Source: Candidatus Pacearchaeota archaeon CG11_big_fil_rev_8_21_14_0_20_30_13
GTDB lineage: Archaea > Nanobdellota > Nanobdellia > Pacearchaeales > GW2011-AR1
Direction of reading: 5' to 3'
Assembly (NCBI GenBank): GCA_002762735.1
Contig: PCVV01000044.1
Span: forward strand, 1 to 7,269
Length of the DNA: 7,269 nt
Below the pieces are notes generated by a model, which was given only the letters and a program-made list of their open reading frames with translations, made no database searches and was not told where the DNA came from. Each line of letters starts with the position of its first letter. The stretch's first letter is position 1. The position numbers were made by a program, and so were the translations under genes. Positions 1-5,560 of the stretch are shown piece after piece.

Positions 1-23
1 AGAAATAGTTTTTTATCGAATTA

Positions 24-43
24 CTCCATTTTGAAAAATGGAG
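24..43 (-). terminator. Perfect hairpin just after the 114-residue gene
   Basis: A perfect inverted repeat has arms CTCCATTT (24-31) and AAATGGAG (36-43) around a four-base loop. It begins four bases beyond the stop codon of the leftward gene at 48-392. On the leftward strand it is followed by A-rich rather than T-rich sequence, so it is not a classic intrinsic terminator. It may mark an RNA 3' end or a processing/stability element. A run of six T on the plus strand (9-14) could terminate a rightward gene lying outside the window. The inverted repeat is directly visible; the role is inferred. Confidence 0.45.
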
Positions 44-47
44 ATTT

Positions 48-392
48 CTACTTAGTTAAAAAATGATAAACAAGATCTGAAGAAATATTCACCAAATTTG
101 ACCTTGATTTGTCCCGGATATTTTCAAGAATTCTACAAAAGAGTGGCTTTATTGAATATCGCATCTCTCCATAAATAAAATCTCCTTCTATAAATGCCGA
201 AACCAATTCATTATTTTTAGAATTTATTTCATTGTACTCGGGAACTTTCTTTTTGATTGTTTCTAAATAACTTGATTCATCAAAATTTTTTGCATCTTCA
301 CTTAAACTTCCTCCAAGAACCATTAAATATTTTATCTTTTTTCTTTCAAACTTTTTTAAAAATTTATTATATTTTTCGTCATTCCGTTTCAT
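48..392 (-). CDS. Hypothetical 114-residue protein coupled to the RecJ-like gene
   Basis: I do not recognise this protein. It is 114 residues, strongly basic at the N terminus (Lys-rich residues 1-21), with a short hydrophobic stretch around residues 21-28 (KYLMVLGG) and a mixed helical C-terminal half. There is no predicted membrane segment, no signal peptide and a single cysteine. Its ATG overlaps the TGA of the upstream DHH phosphoesterase gene in an ATGA (389-392), so the two are very probably co-transcribed and translationally coupled. This supports the gene being real and suggests a function linked to the nuclease, perhaps as partner or regulator. In many archaea a RecJ-like gene is near the KEOPS subunit gene pcc1, but I see no convincing Pcc1 signature here. 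An internal ATG at residue 24 is a possible alternative start, but the overlap favours the longer form. A hairpin follows the stop codon. Confidence 0.7.
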   Translation of the reverse strand: MKRNDEKYNKFLKKFERKKIKYLMVLGGSLSEDAKNFDESSYLETIKKKVPEYNEINSKNNELVSAFIEGDFIYGEMRYSIKPLFCRILENIRDKSRSNLVNISSDLVYHFLTK

Positions 393-2023
393 AATGATCT
401 TCCTTTTATGAAATCTTTAAGTAAACTAACCACTTCATTTTTTTTGTAAGGGAGAAAATTAATTGAACCAGCATTTTTATGACCTCCACCATTAGTAAAA
501 GCCTCGGGTAATTTCTTATTTAAAAAATTAATAAATTCATGAACTGAAAAATTAGCTTCATCAGTTGCTCTTAATGTGATTGCAGTATTCATTATCCCCG
601 CAGTAACTAAACTTGTAACTTTTTTTTCAGTTTGGTAATCATCATGTATTAATCCCACTGCTCTTCCTGGTTTAGGGAAAAAACCAAATCCTGGGAAAGT
701 TTGTTCAATTTCAATTGTTTGAATTGTAACCTTTCCAATTTTTTCTTGCTTTGCATTACTCTTTCCAATTTCAAGACCTTTTCTGTCCAAATCACGAATA
801 TAGGGGGCCATTAAACTAACAAGTTCTTTTTGCCTTGCTCGAGGTTCTCCAAATAAAACTTCTATATATTCACGAACTTCCATGAATCTAACTTTTGAAG
901 AAACATAATCAATCACCAATGCAATATCTGAAAGAAGCTCTTTAGAATAACCTTCCTTTTCTGCAATTTTTAAATATTCGCTCATTACTTTAGGATTTCC
1001 AAGATCAATTCTATCGGCAAATCCTGCCATAGCCGGAATTTGAGCAATATTCTCAACATTTGGATTTATGAATCTTGCAAATTCACTACAAAGCATTCCA
1101 GCTGAAAAATGAGCTCCATCTTCCCCAACTAAAAATGGATTAATATGAACTAAAACTTCTTCACTTATAACATCTTTATTGAAACCGTGATGATCTACTA
1201 CAATGAAATCAGCCCCATGAACTTTTCCTTGCTTTATTGCCATAAGATCTTCTAGACTAGAACCATTGTCTGCGATTATAATCAAGGGCATTTTATTTGA
1301 AAACTTTGCGACGTTTCTCAACGAATTTGCCATGTCTCTTATAGAATCATCAATCTCATAGAACGGAGCTTGACTTGGAGCTCTCAAGAAAAATTCCCAA
1401 GGCGCTTTAACAGAACTATGTTGTTTTACAATTAAAGGAAGTATTGCTCTTTCAAGTGAAAACCCAGAAGAATATCCATCTGCATCATTATGATGTCTTA
1501 CAATTATTGGTCTATCTTGAATTATCGCAAGTCTAACCTGTGTTGCAGCTTCTATAAATCTCGACCTTAATTTTTCCAAAATTTGACTTTTCACTAAAAA
1601 TTCAGGAGGCGTTACTTTTGCTCTTTCTTTTTCTAGAATTTTCAATTCTCTTAAAAATTCTTTATGTTCATAATCATTTAACTTTTTTACGAATTTAATT
1701 TCTCCTTCGATTTCACCTTGAAATTCCCCAATTGAAACAACTGCATTTATGGAGTCTCCTTCTACAATATCTGGATAAGCCCTAAGTCCTGGACCTATAA
1801 ATCCCTTTAATGAAAGGTTGCCTGTTCCATCACTAACCACAAAAACAGTTGGTCCTCCAGTTTGAACAATTCGATTGATAATTCCAATTATTATAACATC
1901 TCCTTTAGAGTTCAAATCTACATTTTCTATAGAAACTTTTTTCGGCTCTGATCTACTAAACGATTTTGTTACAGGTTTTCTAAAATTATTATTTTGTTTT
2001 CCTTTGTTTTTTTTATCTTTCAT
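389..2023 (-). CDS. OB-fold DHH phosphoesterase, archaeal RecJ-like exonuclease
   Basis: A 544-residue DHH-superfamily phosphoesterase, most likely a metal-dependent single-strand nuclease of the archaeal RecJ-like type. The order is: a basic, probably disordered tail (1-38); an OB-fold nucleic-acid-binding domain (about 40-115); a helical linker; the DHH domain with motif I HHNDADG (177-183), motif II ADNG (251-254) and the name-giving DHH (277-279); and a C-terminal DHHA1 domain with GGGHKNAG (512-519). All metal- and substrate-binding motifs are intact, so it should be active. The HHNDADG form and the OB-DHH order resemble the archaea-specific RecJ-like family COG1107 (recalled, not searched). 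Members of that family often carry an N-terminal DnaJ-type zinc finger, which is absent here: the first 150 residues contain no cysteine. The start at 2023 is fixed because an in-frame TAG lies two codons upstream. The gene ends in a 4-base overlap with the 114-residue gene. The substrate (DNA or RNA) and polarity cannot be told from sequence. Confidence 0.9.
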   Translation of the reverse strand: MKDKKNKGKQNNNFRKPVTKSFSRSEPKKVSIENVDLNSKGDVIIIGIINRIVQTGGPTVFVVSDGTGNLSLKGFIGPGLRAYPDIVEGDSINAVVSIGEFQGEIEGEIKFVKKLNDYEHKEFLRELKILEKERAKVTPPEFLVKSQILEKLRSRFIEAATQVRLAIIQDRPIIVRHHNDADGYSSGFSLERAILPLIVKQHSSVKAPWEFFLRAPSQAPFYEIDDSIRDMANSLRNVAKFSNKMPLIIIADNGSSLEDLMAIKQGKVHGADFIVVDHHGFNKDVISEEVLVHINPFLVGEDGAHFSAGMLCSEFARFINPNVENIAQIPAMAGFADRIDLGNPKVMSEYLKIAEKEGYSKELLSDIALVIDYVSSKVRFMEVREYIEVLFGEPRARQKELVSLMAPYIRDLDRKGLEIGKSNAKQEKIGKVTIQTIEIEQTFPGFGFFPKPGRAVGLIHDDYQTEKKVTSLVTAGIMNTAITLRATDEANFSVHEFINFLNKKLPEAFTNGGGHKNAGSINFLPYKKNEVVSLLKDFIKGRSL

Positions 2024-2039
2024 TATCTAATCTTACAGA

Positions 2040-2052
2040 CTAAAATATACTT
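2040..2052 (-). promoter_or_regulatory. Proximal TATA-like box of the RecJ-like gene
   Basis: Read leftward, AAGTATATTTTAG lies with its TATATT starting 26 bases before the ATG at 2023. That is close to the 28-29 base spacing of other promoters in the window and would give a leaderless or nearly leaderless mRNA. The match is weaker than the distal box at 2118-2131. There is no Shine-Dalgarno sequence before the ATG, which supports a leaderless transcript from here. Confidence 0.5.
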
Positions 2053-2117
2053 ATCTAATTAAAAAGCTTTGCATGAAACTAGAAATATTCTATCTATTAC
2101 AAAGAGAAATGAAAAGG

Positions 2118-2131
2118 TGTATATAAACTTT
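2118..2131 (-). promoter_or_regulatory. Strong distal TATA box, about 100 bases before the RecJ-like gene
   Basis: Read leftward, AAAGTTTATATACA is one of the best TATA matches in the window. It is nearly identical to the box at the right edge (AAAGTTTATATATG), with an A-rich BRE-like flank (CCAAAA). It lies just past the stop codon of the zinc-site gene (2136). The expected transcription start near 2098 has no start codon, so it would give the RecJ-like mRNA a leader of about 75 bases or produce a small RNA. The reverse reading (GTGTATATAAAC) could in principle act rightward, but that would transcribe antisense to a gene. Confidence 0.55.
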
Positions 2132-2135
2132 TGGA

Positions 2136-2378
2136 TTACTTTTTCACTAATTTTTCCAAATCTTTATAACTCACTTTCTCACTCTTTGAAGAAAAAAATT
2201 TCATATTATCCAAGCCAGAATCAAGAAATTCACAAAGAATTCCGTGATAAAACTTTCCAGTCAAAAGACTACGTCTCAAATTTTGAATAACTCGATTATC
2301 TTTTGAAAGATCTTCTAACTCTCCTCCACAACCAGAACAATAAAATTTTATCGGGTTGAGAGTTTTATACCTATCCAT
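2136..2378 (-). CDS. Small protein with a possible C2HC zinc site
   Basis: An 80-residue protein of unrecognised family. Cys14 and Cys17 form a CSGCGGE knuckle typical of one half of a zinc ribbon. His45 and Cys49 (HGILC) could complete a C2HC site, leaving a basic middle section (NLRRSLLTGK) and a charged helical tail. No membrane segment or signal peptide is present. Role unknown; nucleic-acid binding is plausible from the zinc knuckle and basic patch, but this is inference. It is transcribed divergently from the S6e gene, with its own TATA-like box (TTATTA, about 28 bases before the ATG), which supports this start and a leaderless mRNA. It precedes the RecJ-like gene on the same strand with a 112-base gap containing two further promoter boxes, so it need not share that operon. 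Confidence 0.65.
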   Translation of the reverse strand: MDRYKTLNPIKFYCSGCGGELEDLSKDNRVIQNLRRSLLTGKFYHGILCEFLDSGLDNMKFFSSKSEKVSYKDLEKLVKK

Positions 2379-2399
2379 CTTAAAAACAAGAAGTTAAAC

Positions 2400-2412
2400 T
2401 TAATAAGATTTT
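2400..2412 (-). promoter_or_regulatory. TATA/BRE of the zinc-site gene, mirror of the S6e promoter
   Basis: Read leftward the element is AAAATCTTATTAA, with TTATTA starting 28 bases before the ATG at 2378. Its AAAATCTT portion (2405-2412 on the plus strand as AAGATTTT) is the exact inverted copy of AAAATCTT at 2428-2435 in the S6e promoter, 15 bases away. The two divergent promoters are therefore almost symmetric. Confidence 0.55.
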
Positions 2413-2427
2413 CCAAATCTCCTTATC

Positions 2428-2442
2428 AAAATCTTTATAAAT
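2428..2442 (+). promoter_or_regulatory. TATA/BRE promoter of the S6e gene
   Basis: AAAATCTTTATAAAT carries an A-rich BRE followed by TTTATAAAT. The first T of TTTATA (2434) is exactly 29 bases before the ATG at 2463, placing the expected transcription start at or just before the start codon, so the mRNA should be leaderless. No Shine-Dalgarno is visible. Confidence 0.8.
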
Positions 2443-2462
2443 GAACTTCTATAAAATAATTC

Positions 2463-2897
2463 ATGGCATTCAAAATTAATATCGGTGAAAAGTCTGGCAA
2501 AACATACAAATTAGAAGCAAGCGCTCCGGGATTAATCGATAAAGAAATTGGAAACAAAATAAATGGAAAAGAGATAAAGGGCGATCTTGAAGGATACGAA
2601 TTTGAAATAACGGGCGCTTCTGATTCTGCAGGTTTTCCTTTATTAAAAGAAGTTCCAGGTCAAATTCTTAAAGGAGTTTTATTAAAATATGGAAAGGGTA
2701 TGCACAAAAAACCTCGTAGAGAAGGAAAAAAACCTGCAACCGATAAAAAACCAAGAGGACTTAGATTAAGAAAAACCGTAAGAGGAAGAGTAATCTCTGA
2801 AGCAGTTGTCCAAATTAATTTAAAAGTTTTAACCGTCGGTAAAAAACCCCTTTCTGAAGTTTTTGCTCCCACAATTGAAACTTCAAAAGCTGAGTAA
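2463..2897 (+). CDS. rps6e: 30S ribosomal protein S6e
   Basis: A 144-residue ribosomal protein S6e, a small-subunit protein shared by archaea and eukaryotes and absent from bacteria. Recognisable family blocks are KTYKLEA near the N terminus, FEITGASDSAGFP (about 47-59), a KGVLL segment followed by a basic stretch, and the diagnostic LRLRKTVRGRVISE...VQINLKV near residues 100-122. Archaeal members are usually around 125-130 residues; the extra length lies in a Lys/Pro/Arg-rich section (GKKPATDKKPRG) and a short C-terminal tail ending ETSKAE. The start is supported by a TATA box exactly 29 bases upstream. S6e often sits next to the aIF2-gamma gene in archaea. Here aIF2-gamma is the second gene downstream, with an unrelated membrane-protein gene between. 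Confidence 0.95.
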   Translation: MAFKINIGEKSGKTYKLEASAPGLIDKEIGNKINGKEIKGDLEGYEFEITGASDSAGFPLLKEVPGQILKGVLLKYGKGMHKKPRREGKKPATDKKPRGLRLRKTVRGRVISEAVVQINLKVLTVGKKPLSEVFAPTIETSKAE

Positions 2898-2929
2898 TTG
2901 TTACTATTCATTAGACACAACAGAATAGA

Positions 2930-2943
2930 AAGATTTATATATC
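2930..2943 (+). promoter_or_regulatory. TATA promoter of the membrane-protein gene
   Basis: AAGATTTATATATC contains TTTATA starting at 2934, exactly 29 bases before the ATG at 2963. This gives the gene its own promoter despite a gap of only 65 bases after S6e, and predicts a leaderless mRNA. Confidence 0.8.
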
Positions 2944-2962
2944 AAATATTTCTAAATAAATT

Positions 2963-3400
2963 ATGACAAACGATAAATATAACATTCCTTATAGAGAAAA
3001 TGATAGCATAATTGGAAAACCCTTACAGACTAATCCAAAAATTCAACCAGAAAGATCGGAACTTTTGAAAAAAATTGTAAAAAGAGTTATACTTCCAATC
3101 TCAATAGTTGGAACAATCATTACTGGATCTCAAATAGAAAAAATAGAAACACTTTCCTTAAAATATCAAGGATGGTATCCTTCAAAAACAGAAGGAAGAA
3201 ATGTAATTATTTTTGATGAGAATAAAATTGAATTAAGAGAAGGAAAAGATCCAGCGTATAAGATTTGGAACTACCCAGAAAGTTTGAATTTGGACACTTT
3301 AGAAATGCAAAAAAAATATAAAGTGACTCTTGAAAAACACAAGATTGGATTTTTATTCCCAGATAAAATCACTTCAATTGAATCAGAAGTATCAAAATAA
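2963..3400 (+). CDS. Hypothetical single-pass membrane protein
   Basis: A 145-residue protein I do not recognise. Residues 1-41 are polar and end in a basic cluster (KKIVKR, 36-41). One hydrophobic segment follows (about 42-56, VILPISIVGTIITG), then a soluble domain of about 85 residues rich in Lys, Glu and aromatics (for example GWYPS, KIWNYPE, IGFLFPDK). The positive-inside rule predicts a short cytoplasmic N terminus and the C-terminal domain outside the membrane; the segment is short, so an uncleaved anchor is inferred rather than certain. There are no cysteines and no catalytic motif. It has its own TATA box 29 bases before the ATG, so it is likely a real, separately expressed gene. It lies between the S6e and aIF2-gamma genes, which are often adjacent in archaea, suggesting an insertion or lineage-specific gene. 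Confidence 0.75.
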   Translation: MTNDKYNIPYRENDSIIGKPLQTNPKIQPERSELLKKIVKRVILPISIVGTIITGSQIEKIETLSLKYQGWYPSKTEGRNVIIFDENKIELREGKDPAYKIWNYPESLNLDTLEMQKKYKVTLEKHKIGFLFPDKITSIESEVSK

Positions 3401-3410
3401 TTCCCGTAAC

Positions 3411-3420
3411 CTTTTTTAAC
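3411..3420 (+). promoter_or_regulatory. T-rich promoter region of aIF2-gamma, possible upstream terminator
   Basis: CTTTTTTAAC starts its T run at 3412, 29 bases before the ATG at 3441, the position occupied by TTTATA in the other promoters, but the box is poor (TTTTTTAA). With the second T run at 3425-3429 the same stretch could end transcription of the membrane-protein gene, as archaeal RNA polymerase stops at T-rich tracts. The position is observed; the double role is inference. Confidence 0.45.
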
Positions 3421-3440
3421 TTACTTTTTCTAAATTTTTA

Positions 3441-4628
3441 ATGACAAATGAATTGCCAGAAATAAATGTGGGAGTTGTTGGGCACATAGATCACGGAAAG
3501 ACTACCCTTTTATCAAGACTAACTGGAAAGTTTACAGATACGCATTCTGAAGAATTAAAACGTGGAATTACAATTAAATTGGGATATGCGGAATTAATAA
3601 TACACCAAGACGGAGATAAATACACAACAGACAAAGGAAAACCAATTCGTTATGTTTCTTTCATCGACGCCCCTGGGCATGAAATGCTCATGGCAACAAT
3701 GCTTTCTGGAGCAGCAATAATTGACTCTGCGATATTGGTCATAGCTGCAAATGAGGGAATAAAACCTCAAACAAAAGAACACTTTATGGCACTTCAAGCA
3801 AAAAAAATAAAAAATATTATTATTGTCCAAAATAAAATTGATTTAGTCTCAAGAGAGAAGGTTATAGAAAATTACAAAAAAATTAAAGAATTTGTAAAGG
3901 GAACTATCGCTGAAAATGCACCAATAATTCCAATTTCTGCACAGCAAAACGTAAACATAGACAAACTTTTAGAAGCATTAAGCGAAATTCCGATTCCAGA
4001 AAGAGACGAAACAAAAGATCCAATTTTCTTAATTGCCAGAAGTTTTGATATAAATAAACCTGGAACAGAAATTAAGAATCTTCACGGAGGAGTTTTGGGA
4101 GGCATCTTAAAACAAGGAAAATTAGAAGTAGGAGAAAAAATTGAAATAAAACCCGGAAGAACTGTTAAAAAAAATAATCAATATTCATATGAACCCATTA
4201 CCACAAAAATTATTTCCCTTCACAAGGGAAACTCTCTAGTAAATGAAATTCTTCCCGGAGCAAGTATTTCAATAGAAACAGAATTAGATCCTTTCATGAC
4301 AAAAACAGATTCTCTCACTGGTTCAGTAGTTTCGACCATAGGAAAATTACCTGAGATCACTTCAAAAGTAAAAATAAAGATAGAACTTTTCAAAGAAGTT
4401 TTAGGAGAAGAACAAAAAGAAAAAGTAACTAATTTGAAAACAAAAGAAATGCTCATGCTATCTGTTAACACGACTATTACAGTTGGAACTGTAGAAAAAA
4501 TTTCAGATGATCTAATTGAAATGAATTTGAATATTCCTATTGTAGCTCTAAAAGGGGATAATGTTGGTGTCGCAAGAAACATAAACGGACACTGGAGATT
4601 AATCGGATTTGGAGAAATTGTAGATTAA
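3441..4628 (+). CDS. eif2g: Translation initiation factor aIF2 subunit gamma
   Basis: The GTP-binding core of aIF2, which with the alpha and beta subunits brings methionyl-initiator tRNA to the small ribosomal subunit. All G motifs are present: G1 GHIDHGKT (14-21), switch I KRGITIKLGYAE (40-51), G3 DAPGH (76-80), G4 NKID (131-134) and G5 SAQ (166-168). Domains II and III follow, with family blocks such as RSFDINKPGTEI, the GGVLGG turn and the C-terminal NGHWRLIGFGEIVD. At 395 residues it is somewhat shorter than typical archaeal members (about 410). The loss falls partly between switch I and G3 (residues 52-70), where the family normally has a four-cysteine zinc knuckle; here there is none, and the whole protein has no cysteine. 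The segment AANEGIKPQ is also shorter than the usual AANEPxPQPQ. It is close to S6e, a common archaeal neighbour. Start chosen from the MTNELPEINVGVVGH alignment and the promoter spacing. Confidence 0.97.
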   Translation: MTNELPEINVGVVGHIDHGKTTLLSRLTGKFTDTHSEELKRGITIKLGYAELIIHQDGDKYTTDKGKPIRYVSFIDAPGHEMLMATMLSGAAIIDSAILVIAANEGIKPQTKEHFMALQAKKIKNIIIVQNKIDLVSREKVIENYKKIKEFVKGTIAENAPIIPISAQQNVNIDKLLEALSEIPIPERDETKDPIFLIARSFDINKPGTEIKNLHGGVLGGILKQGKLEVGEKIEIKPGRTVKKNNQYSYEPITTKIISLHKGNSLVNEILPGASISIETELDPFMTKTDSLTGSVVSTIGKLPEITSKVKIKIELFKEVLGEEQKEKVTNLKTKEMLMLSVNTTITVGTVEKISDDLIEMNLNIPIVALKGDNVGVARNINGHWRLIGFGEIVD

Positions 4629-4644
4629 TGGACGAATCTGACTA

Positions 4645-4658
4645 AAACTTTATAACTT
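4645..4658 (+). promoter_or_regulatory. TATA promoter of the PD-(D/E)XK nuclease gene
   Basis: AAACTTTATAACTT contains TTTATA starting at 4649, exactly 29 bases before the ATG at 4678. The gap after aIF2-gamma is only 49 bases, so this gene can be expressed separately. A leaderless mRNA is expected. Confidence 0.8.
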
Positions 4659-4677
4659 AATTCGACATTTTAAATTT

Positions 4678-5538
4678 ATGACACTATATTCACATTCTAG
4701 ATTACAATCATTTGAACAATGCAAATACAAATACAAATTAAAGTATTTGAATAAGATTCCCCCTCCAATAAAAAAATCAGTCGAATCTCATCTCGGGGAA
4801 TGTGTTCATGATGCCCTTGAATGGTTCTATCAGAAAGTTATAAATGGAAAAGTTCCTGAATTGGATGAATTAATAGAAAAATATTCTTCATCATGGAGTG
4901 AAAAAGACGATGAAAAAATGTTAATCGTTAAAAATTTGCCAAAACAAGATTATTTTAATAAAGGAGTGAAATTTCTAATTGATTATTACATTAAAAATAA
5001 ACCCTTTAACGACGGAACTCTTGAAACCGAAAAGAAAATTTGGATTAATTTGGAAAAAGATTTTCCTCACAAGGTGATTGGATATATTGATCGATTAGTC
5101 TATAATAAAAAAGAAGATTTATACGAAATTCACGATTACAAAACTGCAAATGCACTTCCAGCTAAAATAAAATTTGAAAAAGACAGACAACTCGCACTTT
5201 ATTCAATTGCAATAAAAGAGTTATATGGAAATGAAAAACCAATCACATTAATCTGGCATTATTTAAACCACAACATGAGGATAACTTCAACAAGAACTAA
5301 TGATGAACTGGAAAAATTAAAAAAAGAAATAATAAATTTAATCAATAAAATAGAAAAAACAAAAGAATTTCCCCCTAACAAATCTATTCTTTGTGATTGG
5401 TGTGAGTATAAACCATACTGTAAAATATGGGGAAATTCTATCCCTAAAGAATTTCTTCAAAAACAAACAAAACTTGATTTTGATGAAAAAACCATGAAAG
5501 AAGAATTTCCAACCACTTCTAAATATATAGTTGATTAA
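4678..5538 (+). CDS. PD-(D/E)XK nuclease with Fe-S cysteines (Cas4/RecB-like)
   Basis: A 286-residue nuclease of the RecB/Cas4/AddB-type PD-(D/E)XK superfamily (PDDEXK_1-like). Visible in order are: the N-terminal SHSRLQSFEQC (5-15), typical of this group; the motif His44 in GECVHDALEW; GYID with metal-binding Asp138; the catalytic DYK (Asp153, Lys155); and QLALY (Gln171, Tyr175), the QxxxY motif of RecB-family nucleases. Cys15 plus Cys239, Cys242 and Cys248 (CxxCx5C) match the four-cysteine pattern that binds a 4Fe-4S cluster in Cas4 and AddB, joining the two ends of the fold. All catalytic residues are present, so activity on DNA is expected, but polarity cannot be told. No helicase gene or CRISPR array is in the window, so it is better called a stand-alone Fe-S nuclease than Cas4. 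A tail of about 38 residues follows, containing QTKLDF (263-268), faintly like a PCNA-binding motif but imperfect. It lies just before a sulfur/Fe-S operon, though with its own promoter. Confidence 0.88.
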   Translation: MTLYSHSRLQSFEQCKYKYKLKYLNKIPPPIKKSVESHLGECVHDALEWFYQKVINGKVPELDELIEKYSSSWSEKDDEKMLIVKNLPKQDYFNKGVKFLIDYYIKNKPFNDGTLETEKKIWINLEKDFPHKVIGYIDRLVYNKKEDLYEIHDYKTANALPAKIKFEKDRQLALYSIAIKELYGNEKPITLIWHYLNHNMRITSTRTNDELEKLKKEIINLINKIEKTKEFPPNKSILCDWCEYKPYCKIWGNSIPKEFLQKQTKLDFDEKTMKEEFPTTSKYIVD

Positions 5539-5546
5539 ATTTAAAG

Positions 5547-5560
5547 AAAACTTTATATAT
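5547..5560 (+). promoter_or_regulatory. TATA promoter of the regulator-desulfurase operon
   Basis: GAAAACTTTATATAT contains TTTATA starting at 5552, exactly 29 bases before the ATG at 5581. This spacing selects ATG 5581 over the upstream TTG at 5569 as the start of the regulator. The palindromic operator candidate starts at the 3' edge of the box. Confidence 0.85.

Noticed and set aside
44..60. ATTTCTACTTAGTTAAA, reminiscent of the Cas12a crRNA repeat (ATTTCTACT...)
   Set aside because: Single copy, the hairpin half does not match, it overlaps the end of a coding region and no array or cas gene is present.
48..392. Identification of the 114-residue protein as KEOPS subunit Pcc1 from context
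   Set aside because: Pcc1 is often near a RecJ-like gene in archaea, but the length and C-terminal pattern do not match what I know of Pcc1.
2069..2290. A rightward open frame of 73 codons
   Set aside because: It starts at TTG, lies mostly antisense to the zinc-site gene, has no correctly spaced TATA box at its start and no recognisable motif; the leftward gene has a promoter and a CxxC motif.
2660..2920. Leftward open frame antisense to S6e
   Set aside because: Mirror of a clearly identified ribosomal protein gene; no promoter or family match.
3594..4582. Two leftward open frames within aIF2-gamma (3594-3830 and 4220-4582)
   Set aside because: Both are antisense to a confidently identified gene with intact GTPase motifs, and their translations look like low-complexity Ser/Phe/Val-rich shadow coding.
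4678..5538. Annotation as CRISPR-associated Cas4
   Set aside because: The motifs fit, but there is no CRISPR array and no cas1/cas2 in the window, and the protein is longer than typical Cas4 (about 170-220 residues); a broader Fe-S PD-(D/E)XK nuclease label is safer.
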